From Blastobasis lacticolella (Eukaryota > Arthropoda > Insecta > Lepidoptera > Blastobasidae), in NCBI GenBank assembly GCA_905147135.1, contig LR990056.1, forward strand, positions 14,022,001 to 14,086,000: a DNA stretch of 64,000 nucleotides. Direction: 5' to 3'. Made by a program: the position numbers and the translations under genes. Positions 38,609-48,729 of the stretch are shown here, one piece after another. The notes beneath the pieces were generated by a model, which saw only the letters and a program-made list of their open reading frames with translations, searched no databases and was not told where the DNA came from. How positions within the stretch are numbered: position 1 is the stretch's first letter; every line of letters begins with the position of its first letter.

Positions 38609-41477
38609 TCACTGCTTTCCTTCTAATGTTTTTATCTCCATTTCCATAAGACATTTCAGGAACTGATAAGCCTTCTCACATTTACAAGGTTCTTCTGAAA
38701 AATGCAAAAATTTATTTTCATTAGATTTATTACCACAACAAGATTTTTTTATATTATTATAGACGCTGTCCTAATTGGTAACGATCGTGCGACCATGGAT
38801 TGGCCGTGTGGTATCCAGCAGAGTAGAATAGCACCAACCCCTTACACTCGCGAGTGTCGTACAAGGCGACTAATGTTTTCGTGGCAAAAGATCTCCGTTT
38901 GGTGGAAATTGAGCAGCAGCGTTTTCCATTGTTATATTTACAACACTGCGATCTCCAAACCGCCTGTTATGCGTGGACATTTTAGCAACCTCCCCTATAC
39001 GTAGGAGAGGCCCTAAGTCCTGCAGTGGACTGTGATGATGATGTGCGATCATGGTCGCCCGACCAAAAGGAGACCTCAAAACCGCTCGTCGCACGACCGT
39101 TGCCAATTAGGATATGATACAAACAATGCTTTTTATTCTATTCCCCGGTTTAGGACCGTGGGTGGTCAAACAGTTAGGTTAGGTATCCACCTCGTAAGCC
39201 AGAAGTACCGGGTTTGGATCCCGCTGCGACTATGTACCAATGACTTTTTTCTGAGTTATGTACATTAATTGAATACTAACCGATGCTCATACGGTGAAGG
39301 AAAACATTGTGATCACGTAGCAGAGTCGCTCCACTGTAATTACCTGATCTGTCAAATCCCGGATTTTTGTCAAGGCGGACCCCGGGCTCTCTTGCGCGAG
39401 ATTTCAACCAGGATAACGCCAACATGATTATTTTTATTACTTACTCCTATCACTGCAGGTCCTAGCCATATCTTCTAGGTCCTTTACAGCATCTCCCTTA
39501 CGCGCAAACGCAAAGACCACCGCCGCGCGAGAAGGGTTGAGCTCTCCATCCATAGACGCCACTCCAGTAAACTCCAGGACACAACGGATAAAACACTGAG
39601 ACAAGCACATTTCAAATGAAACGCTCTGATGGGAATAATCTGGGCATCATGTAAATAGAAGAGTAAACTGTGGCAGTGAGTCAGAAGCAGGAAAGCATTT
39701 GGAGATTATGGCCATGCTCTCCACGCTTGTTTGTGGAAGGCACTCAAGTCTGAGTCGTCGCATCCTCCTAGACACCGCATAGCGCCCGAACAGCATTCGC
39801 GCAGCGCCCGAATAGCAATCACGCGTAAATCAAGCAGCCTACCATTTTGGCACGGACGATGACGCGGTGACTAGGCGGGCTCAACGCGCCGCCTGGGGGG
39901 CACACCCCGAACGCTGCGCGATTGTTTACAAATAATAAAATAAGCTTTCTGTCATTACTATAGCAAACATTTGGGACGCGCAGGATTCTTGTACGTTTAT
40001 ATTGGTTCTAACGGATCAATCTGAGCATCCACAAACTTATCTGACCCAGTGGCAAAAACTGGAACACCATTTTGAAATGTCACGTTGTCAACAACGGTGA
40101 CACCGCCACCGGTTTAGATAAGTTTGTGACATGTCGACGACTACGGACGCAACCCTTGCCACGGTTGGTCGGCGCGGGTTGGGGCCCTATTTTTTAAACC
40201 GCTCGCATCCACGCGAATGGTCGCGTGCGCTATCTATATGTTTCACACTCGTAGTATGTTGCCATAAATAGAAAAGACAGCATTAGAAGGCGAACGCTGT
40301 GGTGGTGGAAGCGAATAAGGTCCCTGGTCCGCGGACGCGAACGTCCTCAAAATCACGCATCTTCGAAACCCGCCTTAACCGCAAAGTGATTAGACTGAAA
40401 TTTGTCAAAAAGATATTATGGCAACCTGGGGAAATGAGGACACGTACTACTTGTATTACGAATATACTAGAAAAAAAGCTAGTAAATTATAAAATAACAT
40501 TTGTTAGTATCATACCTTAGCTGTCTTGTCAGTTTCGTCAGGAAAACTGCCGCTCTGGTTCAAAGCCTCCAAATATCCTGAAATTAAATAGAAATTTATA
40601 TTATTTTATACAGTTATGTTGCATGCTTTTAAAAATGTGTCACTAGTCTAGTAACAGTATGCTTGCGAGACCGATAACCAAGGTTAAGGAATGTTCGCAA
40701 TGTCCCAGAACTGGATGGGACTTCAGCACCGCAATGAGCTCGCCACTCGTTACGTGTGCCTCCTAATACAGTTGGCGAAGCGAGGTTGACCAAGGTTTTC
40801 TCTGGTCTGCGGACCCGGAGACTGATGAGCAGTTTAGGGCATTGTGACGAACCCATTATATTACTTATATCAAAAGCATTCAAATGATACTCGAGATTCG
40901 GTAATTCACGTTCAAAATTCAAAACTTTGCAGACATGATTTATTGTCAAAATATACCAGTCACAAATAATCTAGATTCATATCTGGGCAATTATCTGGGT
41001 GTACAATATACTTAGTAGTAATATTGAAGGCGACGATGCAGACAGACCAATTAGGACTTACGTGGACCACTAATATATTTCACTAATAACTACTTACTTT
41101 AAAATGGTAGCGTGTTCATCGCTGCGGCCACTAACCTGCCTGCTCGCCTTTGCAACCTTTCCACAAAAGCGGAGGTAGCTCTAACAATAGTATACAATAA
41201 TTAATATTTATTCTATACTATTGTTTGCTACTCTGAACTACTGAACTAATTTGTAATAGTGGTCCTAGAATAGTCCCTTACTGAATTACGCGCGATAGTC
41301 GTTTAGTCGATAGTTATCTTATAGTTAGTTATAGTTATGCCCGTGAAAACCGCTCGGGATAGCTATAAGTATATTCAGCTAAATGCCATAAAGCTTACCC
41401 ATTTCAATTAAAAACGTCTCCTTGCATTTAGTCATAACTTCCATCAGATCAGTTTCTTCAATTTCCTTCGACTCTCC
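38609..41477 (-). CDS. Odorant-binding protein (OBP), 5' end unresolved
   Basis: Secreted carrier of small hydrophobic odorants or tastants. Exons in transcript order: from at most 41477 to 41399, then 40577-40516, 39595-39445 and 38694-38609, all GT-AG and in phase. Six cysteines follow the classical OBP spacing: C1-x29-C2-x3-C3-x41-C4-x8-C5-x8-C6. Visible blocks are VMTKCKETFLIEM, then LNQSGSFPDETDK, then CFIRCVLEF, then DLEDMARTC, and CEKAYQFLKC near the end, which finishes GKQ plus a stop. One additional cysteine lies two residues before C5. The signal peptide is not identified. The C1 frame runs back into a TAA, while the neighbouring frame continues upstream in a hydrophilic stretch, so a one-base frameshift or an unseen acceptor is possible. 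It lies tail-to-tail with the plus-strand Gr, about 450 bases away. Confidence 0.82.
38768..39112. mobile_element. MITE-like inverted-repeat element containing a SINE
   Basis: The ends TCCTAATTGGTAACGATCGT and the inverse of a near-identical sequence (TCGTGCGAC extension) face each other. A family A SINE (38803-39036) sits inside, flanked by a similar GTGCGAYCATGG duplication. Confidence 0.6.
38803..39036 (+). mobile_element. RTE-related SINE (family A)
   Basis: GCCGTGTGGTATCCAGCAGA head, GTCGTACAAGGCGACTAATG, and CTGCAGTGGACTGTGATGAT end. Within the intron between the last two OBP exons. Confidence 0.8.
39140..39441 (+). mobile_element. tRNA-derived SINE (family B) abutting an OBP donor
   Basis: B-box-like GGTTTGGATCCCGCTGCG, ATGTACCAATGACTTTTTTC, and a tail ending ACATGATTATTTTTATTACT. 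The tail ends within about five bases of the OBP exon donor (39444-39439 on the minus strand). Confidence 0.75.
40640..40830. repeat. Dispersed repeat fragment
   Basis: Shares GCGAGGTTGACCAAGG-like and TAGGAGGCAC-like segments, in the reverse sense, with 56930-57300. The family is unknown. It lies within an OBP intron. Confidence 0.5.
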
Positions 41478-41891
41478 TTAGACATTTTATTTTGTTCCAT
41501 TTTAGACTTCACGTCATCATTCTTGACGTCTTTTCCATCATCTCTGATGATTTTATTACGGAAAAAGTTTATATAACCAGTGAAAGAACAAAAATAGTTT
41601 TTAACATTTTGGTGTCTAGGATAAAGCCACTCCTAGTCTAGATTAATAGAGTATGAATGACAAGTTGCTGCTTTATATTGCAAGTGTAATTGGGAGTCAG
41701 CGTAGCTAAACAATTTTATGCACAAACAACGTTTCAATGTAAAAAGTTAAAAGTAGAGTACGATAACGGCAAGTGTTGTCCACAAAAATGTAAAGAAGAA
41801 TCTATATTTAAATAAGTCAATTTACTTTTATTTCTATGATTTAATACATATATTGCTATCGTGTTCCACATTTGTCTTTTTATATTGGAAC

Positions 41892-42927
41892 TAGAGATGA
41901 AACGGATAGTTGTTTGGCCGGATACCGGACACCGGATATCCGGCCAGCCTCCTAGCCGGATAGCCGGATATCCGGCGGCCGGATATTCGGCAGGACATAG
42001 GCTCTGAACAAGTTTGTGCAAGCTGTGATCGCGGCGTGGGACTTTATACGACTGCATGTGTATGAATATTTTAAACGTTGAACTGAACAATTCTTCCGCT
42101 CTCATACGGATTGATAGTTTCAAAATACGGGCTAACACATTGCCCACAGCATCGTAGAGGATAACCGACATCGTTTACTACCTCTAAATACATATAAAGT
42201 CATTCATATCCATATAATATATTGAGGATAATATTTTTTCATATATTTATTATCAATATATATCTTGATTGACTTTGGAAAAAATATTACACTAAGTACA
42301 TTATTATACTAAACAGCACTTGTCAAAACTACACACGACAAAAATGTGCATTTATGCTGATCAGCAGGTGTCAACCTATTGGGCAAAGTACGTAATGCCA
42401 ACACTCGTGGAAGTTACGAAGTCACACCTACTCGTATGCCCGAGAAAATCACCATAGTACAAGTAGCCCTAAATTTGGCGACGACGACTTGCTGACGCGG
42501 AAGCCACCCACACGCCACCTTGCTGACGGCGGACCAACGGGACCTGAAAGACAATATTATTGACGCTGCTACTGCTCAGAATAGAGGGAAATGAAGGAAG
42601 CAGACAAGAAGAGCTGACTCCAGCTAATGGAAAAGGCATAGTGCAAAAAGAACGATACGAGTAGAATGGGTGCCGATGCCGACATAATCAACAGTGCTTT
42701 GATTAATATTTATGGTTTTTGAACGTTTTGAGACGACTTTTTACTTGACTGCTACAGAAGGGCATATTTTTCCGATGAGCACAATCACTATTATGGACTT
42801 TTCATACATATTTTACTATCCGGTATCCGGCCGGATATTAACGCATTATCCGGTATCCGGCCGGATAGTAAATTATGGCCGGATAGGCCGGATACCGGAT
42901 AGTGGCCGGATATCCGTTTCATCTCTA
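41892..42927. mobile_element. Non-autonomous hAT element with CCGGATATCCGG-rich ends
   Basis: 1036 bp with inverted ends TAGAGATGAAACGGATA and an exact 8-bp target duplication ATTGGAAC at 41884-41891 and 42928-42935. About 100 bp at each end is a dense series of CCGGATA / TATCCGG motifs. No transposase frame was recognised. Confidence 0.92.
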
Positions 42928-42935
42928 ATTGGAAC

Positions 42936-43880
42936 ATACTTTTAACATACTTTACATTTTAATATTCCTATCAAATATTAAAATGAAAGGGTGCGTCGAA
43001 ATATCGGTTGCAGCAACGCCTCGCGCGCCGCACGCAAACTACGCGCGCATTAGTTTGAATTTTAGTACTTAGTATTAATACTAAAGAAATGGAGAAGTAG
43101 GTTCATACTTGTTTTTTATTCTCCGTTAACGTTAGTGAAACTACCATTATATAATTATTTAATTATTTATGATTAGTACGACACTCGGGAATAGTTTACT
43201 GTTCGAGTGAAAAAGTTTTAACGTTGTGTATAAAGGTACTTAAATAATTAAATTACCATAATATGTGTAAACGCCAATAAAGTAGTCAATATAGTTTGTT
43301 GACTGGATGGAAATAGCAGCAAAAATGTTGTTCGTCAATGCCATAATGACTACATAGTATTAAACTTAATTGGAGCAATTCGTACGTGATTACATTCGTA
43401 TAAATGATGAGTTACACGAACTACAGTAGTTAGGTCAGTTCAATACCAATGTAAATGCTCATAATCCTCTTGATAACAATTTGCGAGCTATTGTGAACGT
43501 AATTTCAGTTTTAATTAGTTTTGTTTGCTTCCGTGCCCCGCTTGCTCTTTTTTACATTGCTCTATTATTATAAAAACTAGTTGAACCGGCTTCGTTCGCG
43601 TATACTTCACTTACCATTTTTGCTTACTTATAAACCTTACTCTTGATTCACCCTATCTAGTTGCGTAGCTTAAAAGAGCTAAGCGTACATGGATACAGAC
43701 GGCAGGAAGCGACTTTGTTTTATACTATGTATAGATAGAGAAGTCGTCGGTGATTCAAATGAGAGAATCAAAAGATAGTGCACAGGTTTATTAGTTATTT
43801 ATAATGTATTGTGGCTACCCTATAAATATTTCAAATAAAGAACAATACGGTCATAAAGTAAACAACAATAAGATAACGGA
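42936..43880. other. No gene seen
   Basis: Sequence between the hAT element and the acidic-protein gene. The reverse complement of TTTATT near 43788 could serve as that gene's AATAAA. Confidence 0.35.
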
Positions 43881-45506
43881 TCAATTCCTTTCATAAGTGA
43901 AAGATGGCCCATCAGACTCTGGGTCATAATTCTCCATTTTATCTTCTCCTTCTTTTCCTTTGTCTTCTTTTTGTTTCTCTACGTCTTTATTAAAATCATC
44001 ACTAGTTTGGTTTGCATTATTATTAAAGTCGTCATTGTCATGGTTGTCATGGTAATGTTCTTCCCTCTCTTTCTGTTTATCTTCATGTTTCTCTTTGTTG
44101 TTGTTATAATCATTTTCCGTCTCATTTCTGTTCGCTTCATTTTGATCTTCGCGGTACTCTTTTTCGTTCTCCAAGTTGTCGGCGGTTTTTTCAGCGGTTT
44201 GGTTTCTGAAAGTTATAGAAATACATTTGGACACAATATTACAATACATCACATCACCAGCATATTTGAGGAGCTGGCGAACAAAACGGCATAATTACAG
44301 ATCGAAATGCTTTTTTTTAATCCGTAGGTTTTATTTAGGCTCTTAACTCATTTCCAATCAAAACGCAACTGTGTTAAAATTACATTACTTTATTAATATG
44401 AAATATAATTATTTTTTATTGAAACCCCTTACGATTTTAACTGCTCATGTAAAATTAATTTCATGTAATTATATCGTTTTGTTCGCCAACTCCACATTAA
44501 TAAGACTCTGCAAAACAGTAGCAATAACTACAACAAATTACCTATGCTCTTCCTTCTCATGATACTGGTCATGGTACTTGTCCCCTTCGCCCTGCCAGTA
44601 CTGTCCCTCGTCATCCATGTCCCCCTGTGCCTGACCGTTGTCTCCAGGCATCACAACCTCCATTCTGTCCGGAGATCTGGCCACCCGGAATTGGCAGGCA
44701 GCTGCTGCTGTTGTTGGATGAAAGTATTAATTTAGAATGACGAAATAAACATGTCCTCTTATGTAACATAAGTAAACATGCTTTAAGTTTTCACTAGTGG
44801 TCGCACGCGTTTTCCACCGTTTAGTCGAAGACCCTGCTAACATTCAGCTGTCCCGCGAGATCCCGTTATTTTACCGGGACACTCGGGAAGGATGTGGCTT
44901 TCTAATAAAGAAGTACTGTACATAGGCGGCGGTGACCACTATCCATCAGGTGAACCGCTTGCCTGTTTGTCTGCCGTATAAAAAAAAAAAAAAATCGAAA
45001 TCGGCTCCTTTGCGATGTTTGGGATATTATCGTTCAAAGAAAAAGCAAACAAACCAAAAATAAACTATGAATCAAACACTTTTTGTGTGCACTAGTTCCA
45101 TCCACTATAAGTATAGTATCATTTATAATACTAGAGTTTCATCAAGATTACATTATAAAAAGCATTCACAATTTATAAATAAAGTCTTTTGCCCGGCGCG
45201 ACTTCGTTTGCGTGTTGTTCTACCCTATCCTACCCTTCACGGGCCTACACCTACACCTGCATCTATCTTACATCTACTATGCACTCACCCTTCACCTACC
45301 CTGCACCTGCACCTACACACCACCTACCTATCCTTTTTTCTTGCATACAAACCTCCCTTGTATGGAATAAAAAAACTGTTTTTGAATTTATGAGAGATTG
45401 ACATACAGCAATTTATTTTATATATATTATAGAAGTATAGATAGATAACGTTATACTTACCCATTGAAACTATTAGTAGAACGATACAAAGGTTTTGAAC
45501 GAACAT
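43881..45506 (-). CDS. Predicted secreted acidic, Asn/Glu/Lys-rich protein
   Basis: Three exons in transcript order: 45506-45461, about 44704-44542 and 44205-43881, giving 177 residues. Exon 1 encodes a signal peptide (MFVQNLCIVLLIVSM). Exon 2 gives AAACQFRVARSPDR and then an acidic, Gln/His-rich stretch. Exon 3 is extremely hydrophilic, rich in Asp, Glu, Asn and Lys, and ends SFTYERN plus TAA. Phases (1, then 2) and GT-AG borders agree. A TATA box lies 41 bases before the ATG. Exon 1, the promoter and most of intron 1 are duplicated in inverted orientation at 47978-48729. I do not recognise the family. The OBP exons lie downstream on the same strand, so this could instead be the N-terminal part of an unusual long OBP, but no donor joining them was found. 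Confidence 0.68.
44701..44710 (-). promoter_or_regulatory. Triple tandem acceptor (CAGCAGCAG)
   Basis: The intron 1 acceptor of the acidic secreted-protein gene consists of three consecutive CAG triplets. All three keep the same frame and would only add or remove one alanine each just after the signal peptide, where cleavage is expected. Confidence 0.5.
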
Positions 45507-45627
45507 CTTGATTTGGTAACAGTCGTCCTCATTGCTGCATATTTATAGTAAAACACCTTTTGAATTTACAGTGAAATTATTTAATTACAGGTAAATTATG
45601 GTAAAGACATGTGATACTAAACACGCG
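44877..45627 (+). repeat. Left arm of 751-bp inverted repeat
   Basis: Near-identical reverse complement of 47978-48729, with only scattered substitutions. It contains about 120 bp upstream of the ATG, the TATA box, signal exon 1, most of intron 1 and the A-tailed end of a SINE (about 44925-44995). Confidence 0.9.
45540..45547 (-). promoter_or_regulatory. TATA box of the acidic secreted-protein gene
   Basis: TATAAATA on the minus strand, with its first base 41 nt upstream of the ATG at 45506. That leaves a leader of roughly 10 nt if transcription starts about 30 nt after the box. Confidence 0.6.
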
Positions 45628-46038
45628 AACTTTGTCAATTGCATGGCAAGTATTTTGTGTACCTAACCTTCCCTAGAATAGGTTTGTATAGATACCTACA
45701 TCTTGTGTTGTAAAAGCCTATATTTTAGGACTCTACTCATTATACAGATTCTCTACTGATCGAGTTTCCGAATAATCCCGAGTTCGCGATTAGTGCGAGT
45801 CTATTGTAACGAGCTTATTGTGTGTCTAAGTGTAGTATAATTTACGATTACCGTCTACGTATGAAATTACAAAATTGAGCCCCTAATGGTAAGTGATCAC
45901 TGATCAGTAATCATCGTCGCCTATAGACACCTGTAGCCCATACAGACGTACACGATTTCTGCACGGTTTATCCCAAATTAATGTTTCGATATCATACCGG
46001 CAGGAATACCGCTGCAAGAAGAATAGTCCGTAGAATGG
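45628..46038. other. Spacer between the left inverted arm and the LINE
   Basis: Not duplicated in the right arm. Contains a weak SINE-like scrap around 45885-45980. No gene seen. Confidence 0.4.
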
Positions 46039-46039
46039 T

Positions 46040-47977
46040 ATGTATGTATGTATGTAAACTCTTTATTGCATTAAATACCTTAGAACTATATAACAAAGTG
46101 ATATAAAATACATTGCAAAGGCGGGCTTATCCCACAATGGGATTTCTTACAGCTAACCTTAGATAAACTAAAAGGAGCTTTAACGAGCGGTGGAGGCAAC
46201 AATGAGTACCTATACAATTAACGTACTAAGTAAATTGACTTAACCTAAATAAATATATTTAATACACAATATAAATAACTATGCCTACACTATACAATAA
46301 TAAATACTATAAATATATATTTATTATACATATAACAAATAATGCTCTATTCATAGCCGAGGAGGTGATTTTTCACAAGTTCCTTGAAGGAACATAACGT
46401 GCGAGCATTCTGAACGTGTTTCGGTAGTGCGTTCCACAGACGCGCAGCCAATAGGTACTCGGAACGACTTTCCGTAACCAGCTGAGATGTAAGCAGGAAT
46501 TTCAAGCTGAAGTTCCTTGCGGGGGCGTAGTCGGGGATTAGCGGGCGGACAGAAATTAAACATTTCGCGGAGGTACAGAGGAGCGGCGGGATTAAAAAGT
46601 GCGTTAAACAATAACCCAAGTATATGGCACTCTCTTCGTTGCCGTATAGGAAGCCAATTTAATTTACGTCTATATTCGGACACGTGGTCGAACTTACGTA
46701 GCCCAAACACGTACCTGATGCAAAGATTCTGTAGTCGTTCCAACCGAGTTAGAAGTTGCTCGGTAGGGTCTAAATAGGCAACGTCCCCATAGTCCAGCAA
46801 CGGCAGAATGAGGGAATTCACCAGAAGAACCTTCGTCTCAAAGGGTAAGAAGTGCTGCAATCTTTTAAGAGAATGGAATGATGCGAAAGCCTTCCGGCTG
46901 ACCTCACCGATGTGCGTCGCCCAGGACAGTGTTTGGTCAAATATGACCCCCAAATTCTTCACTGAGTCACTGAATTCAATAACAGTGCCATCAAAAATCA
47001 ACTTTTGTTGAGCAACACTCCTTAGCTTAGACACAAAATGCTGGCTGCCTATTACAATAGCCTGTGATTTCGAGGCATTCACCCTCAGACCAAACTCTTT
47101 AGCCCAGCTCTTTATAGTGTTGAGATCTTTGTTCAATATGTCAACTGCAGTATTAAAATCGGAGAGGGGAGCGGATCTGTAGAGCTGCAGATCATCTGCA
47201 TACAGATGATATGACGAACTCAAGGAGGAAGTAATCCCATTTATAAATATTGAGAAAAGGATAGGCGAGAGAATTCCTCCCTGAGGTACTCCAGCTGTTA
47301 AGGAGCACCAGTCGGAGCGGCTATCGTCAATCTTAACCTGTTGGACCCGATCCTCCAAGTATGATTTAAACCAGGCGAGAGTAGTGGCAGACATATTCAG
47401 CGTTCTCAGCACGGCCAGCAAAATATCAAAGTCGACCGTGTTAAAGGCACAACTGAAATCAAGAAGGACGAGCATAGTTAGCTCTTTATTCTCAATATTC
47501 AATCGTATGTCGTCGGTAATTTTTACTAGTGCAGTGGCCGTGCTGTGCCCAGAACGGAAACCTGACTGATACTGGTTTAGAAGGTTGAACCTTGACAAAT
47601 GCGAACACAGACTACGCTGAACGAACTTTTCGATAATCTTTGACAGAATGGGAAGGATAGAAATTGGCCGAAATTCAGCGAAGGACGAAGGATTTGGCTT
47701 CTTGGGGAGTGGAGTAACGTGTGCTCGCTTCCAACAGGAAGGAAACACACCAGAAGACAGGGAATAATTAATCATATGAGCTAGAACAGGTGCTAAAAAC
47801 TCTTTGGCTGGATTAATCATGTCCAGACTCACCCCGTCATCCCCGGTCGCTTTTGTTTTAATAGTCTTCAGCAGCCTCAGAACTTCCTGATCAGAGATCC
47901 GTTCCAGAACCAATGGCGCGTCACCGATGAGCCCTCTGCTATCCAGCTTAGATAGTGTGCGACTCTTTATGGTCGTA
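46040..47977 (-). mobile_element. Jockey/CR1-group LINE, 5'-truncated, between the inverted arms
   Basis: A long open RT frame (47994 down to about 46530). Blocks: KATGDDGVSLDMI, then FRPISILPILSKIIEKFV, LLDFSCAFNTVDFD, AGVPQGGILSPILFSIFING and YHLYADDLQLY with the catalytic YADD. A frame change near 46500-46560 moves the C terminus to SRSEYLLAARLWNALPKHVQ and LVKNHLLGYE plus a stop at 46347. The 3' end has an ATAC/TATG repeat tail at 46039-46055. The endonuclease is absent. Confidence 0.87.
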
Positions 47978-48729
47978 CGCGTGTTTAGTATCACATGTCT
48001 TTACCATAATTTACCTGTAATTAAATAATTTCACTGTAAATTCAAAAGGTGTTTTACTATAAATATGCAGCAAGGAGGACGACTGTTACCATATCAAGAT
48101 GTTCGTTCAAAACCTTTGTATCGTTCTACTAATCGTTTCAATGGGTAAGTATAACGTTATCTATCTATACTTCTATAATATATATAAAATCAATGGCTGT
48201 ATGTCAATCTCTCATAAATTCAAAAACAGTTTTTTTATTCCATACAAGGGAGGTTTGTATGCAAGAAAAAAGGATAGGTAGGTGGTGTGTAGGTGCAGGT
48301 GCAGGGTAGGTGAAGGGTGAGTGCATAGTAGATGTAAGATAGATGCAGGTGTAGGTGTAGGCCCGTGAAGGGTAGGATAGGGTAGAACAACACGCAAACG
48401 AAGTCGCGCCGGGCAAAAGACTTTATTTATAAATTGTGAATGCTTTTTATAATGTAATCTTGATGAAACTCTAGTATTATAAATGATACTATACTTATAG
48501 TGGATGGAACTAGTGCACACAAAAAGTGTTTGATTCATAGTTTATTTTTGGTTTGTTTGCTTTTTCTTTGAACGATAATATCCCAAACTTCGCAAAGGAG
48601 ACGATTTCGATTTTTTTTTTTTTTTTATACGGCAGACAAACAGGCAAGCGGTTCACCTGATGGATAGTGGTCACCGCCGCCTATGTACAGTACTTCTTTA
48701 TTAGAAAGCCACATCCTTCCCGAGTGTCC
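47978..48729 (-). repeat. Right arm of 752-bp inverted repeat
   Basis: Partner of 44877-45627. The inner edge abuts the truncated 5' end of the LINE at 46040-47977. The outer edge is at 48729, after CGAGTGTCC. Confidence 0.9.
48058..48065 (+). promoter_or_regulatory. TATA box of the right-hand inverted copy
   Basis: TATAAATA, with its first base 41 nt before the ATG at 48099. It mirrors the left-arm promoter, so the two genes would be expected to share core promoter behaviour. Confidence 0.55.

Noticed and set aside
40629..40949. 106-residue minus-strand frame as a gene
   Set aside because: It overlaps a dispersed repeat related to 56.9-57.3 kb and lies in an OBP intron. No domain is visible.
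43971..44294. Very hydrophobic 107-residue plus-strand frame
   Set aside because: It is the antisense of the Asp/Asn/Glu/Lys-rich exon 3 on the minus strand, whose splice sites and phase fit a gene.
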